Assembly (NCBI GenBank): GCA_027382625.1
Contig: JAJKFJ010022630.1
Coordinates: 1-64,000 of the forward strand
Reading direction: 5' to 3'
Source of the DNA: Tetmemena sp. SeJ-2015
Lineage: Eukaryota > Ciliophora > Spirotrichea > Sporadotrichida > Oxytrichidae
DNA: 64,000 nt
Part shown: positions 45,679-56,620 of the stretch, piece after piece
How the letters are laid out: every line of letters starts with the position of its first letter
Position numbering within the stretch: position 1 is the first letter of the stretch
The notes under the pieces: model-generated
The model's database searches: none
What the model was told of the DNA's origin: nothing
What the model saw: only the letters and a program-made list of their open reading frames with translations
Translations under genes and position numbers: made by a program

Positions 45679-46266
45679 TCATTCGAGGCCGTAGCTGTCT
45701 TAGTTGTGGACGTCACTCACGTCATCCCTCTAATCTTCGTCGTCCTCAGAGGCTTCTTAATATCTTACTCTTCCTCTGTATAGGTGCCTTTCTTTTGTCA
45801 GAATTTAGAATTCTACCTTTTCCTTTAGTTCCAAAGACATCTATTTCCATAATACTTAGTCCAAGTTAATGAGACTTGAGATAGTCGCAATAGTAAATGG
45901 AATATCGGCACTGTGTTCTAGAGTTATTACTTTGTCTTTGTGTTAAAACCCGGTGTTTGGAATGACGATTTTAAAATTGTCTATAAGGGTCAACTGGTCT
46001 TGGACTTGCATATAGCAGTTGTTGGAAACCTGTGCCATACCCCAAGTTAACTATCCTTGGGTTTCTACCTGGTTAAGTGTTAGTCTATCAAAGATTTTGA
46101 TTTGGACTTCCTCATTACATTCTGTGAGAAGTTTCAATTATCTCTCGCTTCTCTTTCATTAAGTCCTCCCATTCTTGTTTTTGATTGAAGAATCTTTCTT
46201 CAAGGAGTTTATCTGTAGGGGTGTTCACGATAAACTCCTTAGGTTGGGAAGCCTGGTTGCTTATTT
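45679..46266 (-). pseudogene. acidic-tailed ORF, copy B (possible retroelement ORF1)
   Basis: Leftward from about 46,266: PKEFIVNTPTDKLLEERFFN and QKQEWEDLMKEKREII. One frameshift follows, then EEVQIKIFDRLTLNQVETQG, QVSNNCYMQVQDQLTLIDNF and ~80 further codons with no TGA, ending at TGA 45,679-45,681 after an Asp/Glu-rich tail. Only one frameshift in ~195 codons, with TAA/TAG as Gln. Homologous to copy A at 5,641-6,260. No recognised domain. Confidence 0.5.
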
Positions 46267-46399
46267 CTTGCTTAAAGATTTAAGGGGTTGTTTTGGTTTG
46301 AGGTTTGAAGAATTGTTAATTCTTCTATTGTTTTATCTTTTAAATTGATGTGTGGTTTTGATAGTCAAGTGTTAGTAGTTTTAAGCCTTTACTATTTAG

Positions 46400-46650
46400 T
46401 TATTAAATAGAGTTATAAGGCTGGCTAACAGTTATTAAATAGGTGGAGGTATTTAGTATTGATTTAATTATTAATTTAACTCGTGACGCAGTAATTAAAC
46501 CTGGGTTATTAAATAGGAGATTATGAAGACATGCCGAAACCAGGAGGTTTATCAGATTACTATTAGATATTGGGTTTTGGTTCTAGGACTTAGGGTTTCC
46601 AGGGTACTCGTCTCGTCCTTCTTGTTTTTGTTCTAGTTCTTATCAGATTT
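46400..46650 (-). repeat. upstream region with repeated CTATTTAATAA motifs
   Basis: Three copies of C(T)CTATTTAATAAC in ~200 bases on the minus strand, upstream of ORF copy B, as also seen at 6,280-6,640 and 56,480-56,620. Confidence 0.5.
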
Positions 46651-47770
46651 AGTGTTTTAGTGAATGCTTACTTATACTATGCAGAGATGATGATATCCCT
46701 TTTTCCCTATCTTAGGAGAGAACAGAAAATATTGAATACTTTAGTTTCCGAGTAAAGGGTCCTGAAAGAGTTGAAGGTAAATTGAAACACAATTCCTTTA
46801 GCCATGATTTTATGTTGTCTGAAAGAAAGTTCTATTTCATTCTTATTAAACTGGGTGTTTAATTTATGGAATACACCCTATATGTTTTACCAGTGTAGGG
46901 ATTATCTTGGTTAGGCTCTCCTTACTTATTTACATATTTACTTGTTTGTTTGTTAAAGCTATAAACTTTCTAATTTAATAATTTATTTCTTTTATGTGCA
47001 GATCTATAGAAGCAGAGTATTGCTCTTCAAGTTAAATATTTTATCTTAAACCATCAAGGGATAATTGTCAGCGAGGAGACCAATGATGTGTGGGTTGTAA
47101 ATAATATCATTTGGTGATAATTTAATATAACATCATGTATACTTTAAATAATTAATAAAATGTAGGTCAAGCTCGAGAAAGTGTATTTGTATTTATATGT
47201 GATGTTTATTGGGGCAACATTAAAATACGAGAATTATTATTTTTCAAAGTTTTAGTGAGTAATTGAGATTGAATTAATCTTTCAAATAATTTTAAACTTG
47301 AGATGAAATCCTATATATTTAATTTTGGGCTATAAATTGAAAGAAGTGCTATTTGATTATTATCTAAAATAATACTTCTCTTATTTGCTTTATCAGCTTA
47401 TTTTAGATAAATTAAATTTAAAAGCATTAAATTCTATGAAATGGGGATTGTTTGCTGGGTGTAATTGAAACTATAGCAGATCATTTGCAAGAATTTTAGA
47501 TTGCGGATCTTCCTTATGTGAATTCATTTGTTCTTTATATTTTAATCAATGATGATGATTCTTAGTAACCAAATGATTAATTAGAGTTATAATTAAATTT
47601 ACTCTAATCTATATGATGAGAATTATTTATCTTAAAATATTATATTGAGAATTACCTATCCATTCTGAAATTTTTGTTGAGTTCAGAAATGTGCAGAGGG
47701 TGCAGTACATTCTCTTAATTTTTTATGGATTCCAATTTTATGATAATCAATACTATAGATTAATAATGGA
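46651..47770. other. no gene recognised
   Basis: AT-rich spacer; nothing supported. Confidence 0.35.
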
Positions 47771-47779
47771 AAGGCCATG

Positions 47780-48720
47780 AGCAAGAGAGAGAAGCACAGT
47801 AGATAAAAGACTTGAGAAACTTAGTCCTTTTAATAATATTTCTTAATCTTAAAACAGCTACATTATAAACTTATGCTTTTATAAAGGATGTAGCTGAAGC
47901 TCTGGATTTAAAATAATCTCTAATTAAAAGATTTTGCTTTCTCTCAAATTATCTATGATCATTTAAAGAATGATTAAAGATTATATAAGAAGGAGCATGC
48001 CTTCAAGAAAAAATGATAAGTTATAATTGTTATTAGGAGTAAAGAGGACTATCACTCATTTATAAAATCCAGAGTAGAAAATGCCTGCTTCAAAGCTTTA
48101 TAAACTTTACAAAGACAATAACATAACATATGCAAGAGAATGAAGAATAGAGCTCCTTTAACAGAATAGAAAAAAATTAAGATTTAAGAATATAAGCATT
48201 CTTGAATTTGAATCAATTAAATTCACAAGGAAGTCAAATTATATTCATTGATGATGTGAAATTCAAACCATTCCAAGTTGAGAAAAATCATGGACCAGAA
48301 AGAGTGAAAATTTTTATATTGAATTTTGGTACTACTTTGAAGACTTGAGCAGTGATAGTAAGAATAAGTGCTAATAAAGGATTGGAGGGATTTCATGATT
48401 AAGAATTTTTCAATTAAACTAAAGACATCTTGACTTTTGTAGCAATCTTGAAAATACTACAGGAATGGGAGAAAGAATAATATTCTGGCATAATTTAAGA
48501 TCTCATCACAATAAATAAGCAAAAAGATTAACTAGGATCTTTGGAGGAAGATTATTTATAATACTTAATTCTCATTGTATCATTGCATAGAGGAGTACTT
48601 TGCTCATGTAAAACGATGATATTCCACTTTAGCTAATTAAAAATGGATTCAAGATTGAAAACGATCAACATAACAAAATAATAAAAGAGTCTTTAATGAT
48701 ACTCTGGGCTTTCTTGGCTT
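47780..48720 (+). pseudogene. IS630/Tc1-type DDE transposase, third set
   Basis: Starts with an HTH-like segment AFIKDVAEALDLKQSLIKRF at about 47,875-47,935, then a linker. SQIIFIDDVKFKPFQVEKNH follows at about 48,230-48,290 (first Asp), VIVRISANKGLEGF, and RIIFWHNLRSHHNKQAKRL at about 48,478-48,535. The second position is His-Asn where the family has Asp-Asn, so this may be inactive. The final Glu block is not clear. It is distinct from sets 1 and 2. A zinc finger/kinase fragment lies 2.3 kb downstream on the same strand. Confidence 0.5.
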
Positions 48721-49647
48721 AGTCTTGCCTTTTAATAAAGCTAGATCTCTTCCTTTCTATTATCTATTGTTTAATTATAACTCTAATTGCATGTTCACTT
48801 ACTTGAAATATATACTCGTCTATTATTTCTCAAACAACTTCATTTGTGATAATAATCTTATTAATCTTAGATTTCTCTACTCCTAATAAATTTCTGTGTC
48901 TATTTGTTTCTTAAACTAAGCTAGTTAAGTATGCTGAGTGAAGGGTGGCGAGTATTGCATACAAATTTTTTCTTTCAGGAAATTGAATAGAGATAGTAAT
49001 TCAAGAAGGTTATGATTTATTTATCATTTTATACTTGATCAATCATTTGTTATAATTGAAATCTTAATAATGAGGTGCATTGATATGAATAACGTCTTCA
49101 AACTTGAAAAACTATTTTTGCCTGCCAAAAATCTTTTAAAAATCTGATTGCATTCTCTCCACAATGAAAGAGGAATCCTTCTATTTATAAATGCAATTAG
49201 AAAAAGAAAGCACTTGCAAATTTAAGGTAGTTTACGATATCCTTCTTAGAACTAAATTTAAATGATAGCTCTGCTAAATTATGAGGTTCCATTAAATTAA
49301 TAAATTAAATAGAAAAGTATATTAACAGCTAAGTTAATTATATAATTATTATTACGACTCATTAATCCTATCATCTAAAGAAGCTTTCAATTTTATTTAA
49401 TAATTATTCTTTGGGCATGTTAATGTTGTAGAAGCGTTCAATTGCTTTAGCGATTAATTAAAAGAATTAAAATTATATTTGTTATACAATTTATAAACTT
49501 AAGCTAATAAACTTTTTAATACTGATTTATCATAGCAATTAATATATGCCTAAGATTTGCATGTAAATTATATAATCCTAGATATTGCATGGTCAATTAT
49601 TATGTGAGAAAGTCTTAGACATCAAAGTAAAATTGAGATAATAATTA
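48721..49647. other. no gene recognised
   Basis: AT-rich spacer. Confidence 0.35.
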
Positions 49648-50253
49648 TTATAGGATGAATATGAATGTTTGATCGTGGGTAGCCAGAAGCCAATGAAGAT
49701 AGAGTTAAAGGCATAAGTAATATATATTAAATTATTGATAGTTTTAATGCTATATGCTTTTAAATTTAATGGGTTAGCCAGCACCAACCAGATGAGCGTC
49801 AAGATTATGAAGAACATCACCTCAGGCTTAGTTTTAGATTTATGTCTGCGCTTTGAGTTGTTGCTAGTTGAGGGTTAAGTCCTTTTGAATGCTGTAGCCG
49901 CTGAGTGTTTTGCTTGCGCTTGATGCTAATTTTGTTGTTAATTCTGTTCAAAAGTAAGCAAATGCAAGCATACTTTTGTAAATATTTGCGCTTTCCTGCT
50001 AAGATGAATCTCTTTTAATCGGGAGGAATGCCTTTTTTATTCTAGACATTTGCCTCTTTCATCATACCTTCAAGTTTTTGAGGTTAAGCTAGTTATAGTT
50101 GTTGATGTCGTTGCAGTAGTTGTAGTAGACATTTAAATTAAATAAACTTCAAAATTAAAGCTCAATATATTATAAATATACCAAAAAGAAGGCAAATACA
50201 ATGCATTTCTAAGAAAAAAAAACCCACGATCATCTATTTCTATCCTTCCTATA
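49648..50253 (-). mobile_element. complete TIR element carrying a ubiquitin-like gene
   Basis: Left end TTATAGGATGAATATGAATG then TTTGATCGTGGGT; right end, reverse complemented, ATTATAGGAAGGATAGAAAT then AGATGATCGTGGGT. The ~33-bp inverted ends and 0.6-kb size match the 14-3-3 and first ubiquitin elements. The cargo gene reads leftward from the right end. Confidence 0.7.
49822..50132 (-). pseudogene. ubiquitin-like gene, fourth copy
   Basis: ATG at 50,132 opens a Thr-rich leader MSTTTTATTSTTITS, like the leader at 1,866. A frameshift leads to ANVQNKKGIPPDQKRFILAG (about 50,005-50,060), then KTLSGYSIQKDLTLNQQQLK (about 49,845-49,905), matching ubiquitin residues ~28-47 and ~54-73. The stop is TGA at 49,822. 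No LRGG terminus. Confidence 0.7.
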
Positions 50254-51000
50254 ATAATATCGCAGAATTAACAACAAAAAATGAGTAATCGCTCATAAAT
50301 AAAACTAAGATTTGCTTTTCATTATTGGATAATCTGAATCATCCTTCAAAGACTCTAAATACCTCGATTAATTAAATTTATTAAAAAGATTTTAAGTCCA
50401 GTTCTTACTAATTTACACAGAATTATAAATTTATTGCCAGACTCTCATTCTGCCATCACTCTTAAATTTATTCTCATTCAAATTTATAGATTTTAATAAC
50501 TTTTATTATGAAAATATTAAATTTGATAATACATTTATTGCCAATGATAAACTTTATAATTAAAGAAATTTCATTTATAATTTTTTTTTATAATTACAGA
50601 TTTTGTTATATGATTAAATTTGTAAGATAAAGCGTCTTGCTATATAAAGAAGCAAAAACAAAATTGCATCAGTATATTTATAATAAATTATTGCATCAAA
50701 ATGATTTACTTTTATTATTTTAATAAGTCTTACAAAATGATAGCTAATATTTTTATATTATTCAATTTGTTATTATATCTAAAAGAAGAGTTGAATCGAT
50801 CAATTAAACTGTAATATTGACTCTCTAATTATACTTAAAAACTCACTATGTAGTATTATTACACTTCTAAAGCATTATTTTTATTCTAAATTTAAACCCT
50901 TACAAAAGCTCAATTAATTTACCTTAAACCAACCCAATAAATATTATAATAAAGTTAAACATATGCAGATACTGCCATTCTATTCATTAAAGCAGAGCTA
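50254..51000. other. no gene recognised
   Basis: Very AT-rich spacer. Confidence 0.4.
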
Positions 51001-51029
51001 CACTCATTATAGCAATATTTATTGAGAAG

Positions 51030-51420
51030 AGCACTATGAGTTCTCATATACTAATCATTGATTTCCCTACATGCTAATAATGTGGTAAAACATTTACAAG
51101 ATCATTTAATTGTAAAGTTTACTTTTCAAAATGTGCATTAAATATGCAGAAGAAACAATTTTTAGGAAAAATAAATTGAGTTGATAATGAGAGAGAGAGA
51201 CAGATGGTATAGCTTTAGTTACTTTGAAGGTCAAACAAAATCAATGATTAATACCAAAAAAGCTGGGCGGCTTAAGAGATCTCTATTTATTAATTATAAT
51301 CCCTCTTTTAATTAATTTAATATTTAAGCGTTAAGTAAAAGCCTTGCACATGAAATATATTATTTATAGAGACTTGAAGCCTGAAACCACAACTGTCACT
51401 AATTTGCTTCCCCTTTATTT
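51030..51420 (+). pseudogene. zinc finger plus protein kinase fragment (TBE '57-kDa-like')
   Basis: PTCQQCGKTFTRSF at about 51,066-51,107 looks like the first half of a C2H2 zinc finger (both Gln codons are TAA). It is followed within ~200 bases by a kinase-like GGLRDLYLLI stretch and ALHMKYIIYRDLKPE at about 51,346-51,386, the catalytic loop of Ser/Thr kinases (Y/HRDLKPEN). The DFG segment is not seen. A zinc finger and a kinase in one ORF is the reported make-up of the 57-kDa protein of hypotrich TBE transposons, which is why I assign it so. The kinase part is shortened and frameshifted. MT-A70 copy 3 starts 50 bases further on. Confidence 0.5.
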
Positions 51421-51471
51421 TACTTTTTACTACCTTCTATTTACCATCAAATTTTGACCTATAAGTAAGTA

Positions 51472-52060
51472 ATGAAAGAGTTAACTTTCAAAGTACTCAA
51501 GGCTCCAATGATATTTGAAGGTGGTGTTAATGATTTGGTTATGTGGCATAAAATCAAAGATTACATTCTAAATTCTATGGGAAGACTTTACGATGTAATA
51601 ATGATGGACCCTCCTTGGAGAATCAGAGCTAAAATACCCTACTCCACAATGAGGATAAAGAAATCCTCGCATTACCTCTTTATATTATTTATGAAAGGAG
51701 TCTACTTATTCTGTGGATTGTGAATTCTAAAAGAGAGCTAGCATAATAATTTCTGAATGATAAGATAGTATATTCTACAGAGGAGAGTCAGGTAAAGCTT
51801 ACTGCAAAACTTAGATTACATCATGGAGTGGGAAAATATACTGCTCATTGCAACTAGATATTCATACTTGCAAAGAAGGGGAACGTAGATGAGTTAATAA
51901 TGAGACATGCAGCAAGAATGTAATCGTCTCTCCAGTAGGTACCACTCTTAAAAATCCAAGGAAATATTTTCACTTTGTTGAAACACTCGCTCCAAACTCT
52001 CGCAACATAGAAATTTTGCAAGAATGATGAATATCCACCTAAATGGAATATATTTGGAAA
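51472..52060 (+). pseudogene. MT-A70-family adenine methyltransferase, copy 3
   Basis: ATG 51,472 begins MKELTFKVLKAPMIFEGGVN and continues to YDVIMMDPPWRIRAKIPYST with an intact DPPW (about 51,605-51,617). Frame changes then give NEDKEILALPLYIIY, LLILWIVNSKRELAQQFLND, and KYTAHCNQIFILAKKGNV. NVIVSPVGTTLKNPRKYFHF and VETLAPNSRNIEIL follow, the expected order for the methyltransferase domain. DPPW points to an enzymatically competent ancestor (N6-adenine methylation using S-adenosylmethionine). Around three single-base frameshifts. It differs in sequence from copies 1 and 2. Confidence 0.7.
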
Positions 52061-52565
52061 TTAAGTGCGTGAGCAATGATTAAAACGAGATCTTATATAA
52101 TTCCTATAAACAATTGAGCAAACTTAAAAATGGAAATCATAAAAATTGAAGGGAATGTTTAGTTGTCATTGTCTTCGATATTCCGAAGGGATGTTGAGTA
52201 CTTAGATGAAGTGCAGCTTATTAAGCTCAAAACTTAATTAGTCTAACTCTCTATTATTGAAAAGTTTATCAAGCTTTTCTTACTCGATGCGTTTGATATT
52301 CTTATCAGTGAAGCTTAAGTTGAGGGTTCTCTTTAGAAAATTTTAAGCTTTATTTTTGAATTTGAAGTTTGAGTTCCATCTCAAGGTTGTTTTAGTTTTC
52401 TAAGATAAATTTAGAAACTTTGATTATCTGAATTTACATTTCAGGGTTTTCTATTGTTGCCTGGAGAGCTGACTAATCTTGCTTATTTTAATAGATATCC
52501 TCTTTCTATTATTCTAATCATCAAGAAAGTAATCAAAATTTAATCTGAAATCTATTCTGAGTGAG
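52061..52565. other. no gene seen
   Basis: Spacer before foldback 3; no supported feature. Confidence 0.4.
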
Positions 52566-52918
52566 GGTAGACATCCACCTTCAGAGACACCAAGTGTAAA
52601 ATTGAATTTCTCAAGGAGAACCTACAACTTTCACCTCTACTACCATCACTGCCTCCCATATCTCCACTGGTAAGCTTTCTTTGAAGTTTTGTTCTCTATA
52701 TTTCTTTTAAAAACTTCAAACTCATGAACTTTAGTGATAGCATTTCATAAATATGCTTAACATCAATTCTCAAAGAACTTACTTTCATTTTAGACCTGGT
52801 GAGAGAAAGCTTACCAGTGAAGGTGTGGGAGGCAGTGAGAGTGGTAGAGGTGAAAGTTGTAGGTTCTCCTTGAGAAATTCAATTTTACACTCGGTGTCTC
52901 TGAAGGTGGAGGTCTACT
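52566..52918. repeat. foldback 3 (inverted duplication of a gene end)
   Basis: Arms 52,566-52,688 and 52,796-52,918 are inverted copies with about 90% identity (CAAGGAGAACCTACAACTTT and its complement). Loop is ~107 bases. The right arm is the 3' coding part of the minus-strand ORF at 52,785-53,177; the left arm repeats it in the opposite orientation. Confidence 0.85.
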
Positions 52919-53177
52919 CCTTTAAAATTAAAAATTGTTAATTATTTAGAGAAACAACTTCACCATGAATAAATTTCAGATTATGACTACTTCCTTGATA
53001 ATTAAAATACTCTTGATAGAAGTTGGAGTGATAGTTGATAAGCTCATCACAAGTTGAAGAAATGAGCATTACCTTTATGCTTTTACGTATTGACTCTGAT
53101 GAACTCTCTAGTATCATAAATCTCTTGTCTTTGAGCTTGAATCCCTGAATGAATTTGAGTAGAACTTTATTATCCAT
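52785..53177 (-). CDS. hypothetical protein, 130 residues
   Basis: ATG at 53,177. The product begins MDNKVLLKFIQGFKLKDKRF and contains MLISSTCDELINYHSNFYQE. Its end (KEQTSTFRDTECKIEFLKEN, then a Pro/Leu/Ser-rich tail) lies in the right arm of foldback 3; stop TGA 52,785-52,787. The first ~80 codons use no stop-like codon; later codons include TAA and TAG. The frame is intact, unlike most genes in the window. No family recognised. Confidence 0.5.
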
Positions 53178-54690
53178 CGCCAACACATATATACCTCTTT
53201 AGTATCTTAAATATATTTAGCAAATTTATGATAAGCATACCTTTTGAAGTAGCTGAGTTTTGGATTGCTTAGATTCAACTTGCCTTTTAATATTTAGTCA
53301 CCGTTAATCCTCGCTGTGAAATCCATCTTCAAATAGAGAGTTGTCGCAGAAATGGTTCCCCTACTCCTTCGTTTTTTAATACAAGATATTATTAAATATA
53401 TAGTTAGCTATCAATCAAGTGTCATCATCTAAGTCATTGATTATTATATTATTATATTATTAGCATAATAGAACACCCCGATAGAGTATATAAATAATAG
53501 GCTTTTATATCACCCACTAAAACACAATCATAACTGGTGTGACCTGTCCCTCATGCCATCTGTCAACCCATGCCGAGTCATTGTAATTAAATAATCTCAA
53601 ATAGATTAATAATAATTTTATACAAAATCTAAGTTAAAAAAGATTATAAAATATCATAAATAATCTCAAAAACAAACCAAATTAGATTTAAAAAAATAAA
53701 GCAAACTCCTAATAAATAATCAGTAACTCTACTTTTAAAAAAATTATAACCTAATTTGAAAATATAACAAATCAAAGCTATTTACTAGATTAATTGGAAT
53801 GGGTTATTATAATAATTTCGTTCGATAAATAATATTCTGATTAAAAATATTGAATCTTTGAAAAGGACGTGGACAGAGTTGGGCAGTCGCAAGAGGATGA
53901 CTTTGACCGGAGCTTAATTTGACTGGTTCCTCAATTGCACTCTGTTTTCTTCAGATCCTTGTATTTCTCAATTAATACTTTACCGCGTCAAAATGTATTG
54001 GTTTAAAAATTTAAATTTGAGTGTGTTACTGCATGCCATCAATCGTTTGAGTGATTCTATTTCAGGCAATTACTCTAAAGAGATATGCTGCTCTTGAAGA
54101 TGTCTAAGCTCTACACCTTTTATTTAAAGTAAAGATATTCTTGATAAGCTTAAACTTATTTCACACAGACAAAAACTACAGAGCCCTCTAACCCTGAAGC
54201 AATAAGCTAAGCTGTTCAATTCCAGACTATAAAAGAAGAATTAACCTTCAGCCATTTTAATGCAGAGATCCAATAACGCAGATGGTCTTAGTTCAGCTCA
54301 AAAGTGCTCCCACTAATCTAATTTTTTAGGATAGACGCTATTGTTCGCAATGCTCTCATTCATAAAAAGGAAGGGCTGACTTAGAATCTTTACCAAATGG
54401 TTTAATACTTTAATTAATTTCATGAGCTGGAGGGGTGAATACAGCACTGCACACGTTTCTTCTAGACCGTTACTTAGATAATAAGGAATTAACATTAAGC
54501 TTATTAATCTACAATATGATATTTAGCTTGTAAAATAGATATTATAATGGAGTTAAATTGAATTCATAAGAAACAAACTAATATACGATAACCCCTTAAA
54601 CTTAATACTAATAAAATTAATAGATATAAATAATTTATTCATTATTGCATGGTCAGAGGTCTGGCTTCTTCGGGAAAGTTTAAAGGAACT
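53178..54690. other. no gene recognised
   Basis: AT-rich; 53,860-53,960 is slightly richer in G+C but no gene is supported. Confidence 0.35.
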
Positions 54691-55013
54691 GAATCCTTAT
54701 AAAATTGTAGTCACGGAATTAATTAAGCTTTCTTGTCCCAAGTTCTAACTAGGGAGGCTTGACTTTCAAAAGCAGCAAGAGAACGTTGGAAGAAGAGGCA
54801 GTCAGAGAAAAGAAATTAAAACAATATTTGAGTGAAATAGCTTACGATCAACAACTCCCAAAATGGAACCCAACTCAAAGTCAAATATAAAATGCAAAAT
54901 AATAACAAAAAGAATAAGTACAAAAAGAAGAGACAGGAGAAAGAAGTTAAAATGAAATAAATAAGGAAATTCGCCATTTTAAAACAGAATTTGAAATAAA
55001 ATTGTAATATTGA
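54691..55013 (+). CDS. hypothetical Gln/Glu/Lys-rich ORF, possibly a 3' gene fragment
   Basis: A frame with many TAA Gln codons ends at TGA 55,011-55,013. It reads LTFKSSKRTLEEEAVREKKL and LSEIAYDQQLPKWNPTQSQI, then a Gln/Lys/Glu-rich helix. No ATG start is obvious; the frame opens after a TGA near 54,690. Composition is protein-like. No family recognised. Confidence 0.35.
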
Positions 55014-55149
55014 ATGAAAATGATTAATTATTGATTATAAAAAAAAGTATAATTAAGTTCCAACTCTTTATAGAGATCAGGCTTAATTAAACAATTCAAG
55101 CATTATTAAATAGTACTTCTAGAGGAAGATTAGATATTAGGAATTAGAG

Positions 55150-55560
55150 TGATTTATATTATTATTGATTTGACTATTAATATCCCCACCTGTTTCTCTC
55201 ATAAATATGGGGGCTTATACGGTCTCCCTCGAATGAACCACCGGTACTCTCTAGACGTACTGACCACTGACCAGGGGTGCCCACAGCCGATAGCTGCAAG
55301 AGGACGCGGGCGTTGCCAATCACTGTACAGGGCAATAGGAATCTCTGCCGTTCAAACCCTCCCTAACTGAGGGCGTGAGCTGCCGGTCACTCAGGGGCCT
55401 CGGGCACCATGCTTGGGGGCTGAGCGTGCACTCTGCCTCCAGTGTCTGATTCAGGGTGCCTCATAGCGGTAGTCATAGGGTGGCCGCTGCCAGTCTCTAG
55501 TCATCCTCAACTTGTTTGATATGTCTTGGAATTCTTTAGTAGCACTGTAGTCGCCGTAGT
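55150..55560 (+). repeat. GC-rich block, inverted partner at 57,440-57,560
   Basis: Strongly GC-rich for this genome. CCGATAGCTGCAAGAGG (near 55,278) recurs inverted near 57,545, and neighbouring segments (GCTGCCACTC / GGTCACTC) also correspond. The minus strand of 55,450-55,620 also has a short Arg/Asp/Tyr-rich frame of unknown meaning. Confidence 0.55.
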
Positions 55561-55744
55561 CGGTGCGTCGTCTGCTGCTATCACTCTTTTTTTATTTCCT
55601 TTTTTTCCCGAGTCAGCTCCATCAGCAACTCCATCTTCCTCTGGAAGTCCTATTTAATAAAAAATTGCAATATTAATTCCGAGTATTTGATATATGTTAG
55701 GTTAACTAATCAAAGCATGAAAATTTCTAGTAATAGACCTGTGT

Positions 55745-56340
55745 CTTGATTATTCGTTCTTTGAGGTTGATCTCTCTTATCCTATTAATTTCGTCGATTA
55801 GCAATGTGATTGGAGGAGAAGGGAAGGCAGAAGCTAAATCTATAATCCAGAATTCTACGAATCTTCAAGAGTCTATAGCCTATATTATTTCTGCTATATA
55901 TTTGCCCATGATACCTCCTGGTCTAAATCATACTTGGGATTTATGTATCGAGTACCAAAGTCTAGGCGCAAAGAGTCTCATCCAAGCAGTTTCCATCATT
56001 TTCTTAACATACCTCTTTTAGCTATGGGCCTTGTATTATTGTATTCTGGTTGTTTGGTTCCTTCTTTTGACAGTAGCATAAAGTTAGCATCATTACTCCA
56101 AGTGGGAGGTTTCCGATTCCATTTAGCCATTTTTCTATGATGCTCTGAAAGGGGAGTTAATTAAAACATTTTCTTATCCATCGATCACTGATATTGTCAT
56201 GACCAAGTGCCTTATATGTTCGTGTGTTTTTTCTCAAGATATCTGAGTATAGCTTGTGTCTGTATGTGTATTTGTTGCATACTGTACCCATTTCATATTG
56301 TGAGATTTTCTAGTCATTGTCGAGGTATTGATTCCTTAGT
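55745..56340 (-). pseudogene. LINE reverse transcriptase fragment, element 2
   Basis: Leftward: ALGHDNISDRWIRK, then NLPLG, NFMLLSKEGTKQPEYNNTRP and IAKRG, METAWMRLFAPRL, IHKSQV and FRPGG (the QxGFRPG motif with its Gly codon changed to TGA), and VEFWIIDLASAFPSPP (first Asp of the catalytic core). These are the N-terminal fingers and start of the palm of a LINE reverse transcriptase, which copies element RNA into DNA. The YADD box and everything after it are missing: the sequence stops at ~55,745. Several frameshifts and two TGAs. Differs from the LINE at 58.2-64 kb. Confidence 0.65.
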
Positions 56341-56479
56341 GGTTCATAATATGTGCCTAAAAATTATTATTTTAAATTTTATTTTAAATTCTGGCAGTAA
56401 TCAATTACTGATCTGTCTCCAATCTTATTGCACTTTCTATTTATTAAAATTTTTATAAATTAGTTTGTGAGCCTATTTA

Positions 56480-56620
56480 GTATAATTTTCTTGCCGCGCT
56501 TATTTAATTTATTAAATAGGGTGGATGATTTTCGGGTTATTAGATGTGGGGTTTTTAAGTTTAGGTTATAGTTTTTAGGTGGCATGACAGCTTGCTTCTA
56601 AATACATTGTTTTTCAGCTT
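56480..56620 (-). repeat. CTATTTAATAA motifs upstream of LINE RT fragment
   Basis: CCCTATTTAATAAATTAAATAAG on the minus strand and related motifs, upstream of the LINE 2 reverse transcriptase, as seen upstream of ORF copies A and B. Confidence 0.4.

Noticed and set aside
51472..51723. Plus-strand ORF read as ending at TGA 51,721 as a complete 83-residue protein
   Set aside because: The last ~25 residues are out of frame; the true MT-A70 sequence continues in another frame after a single-base shift near 51,650.
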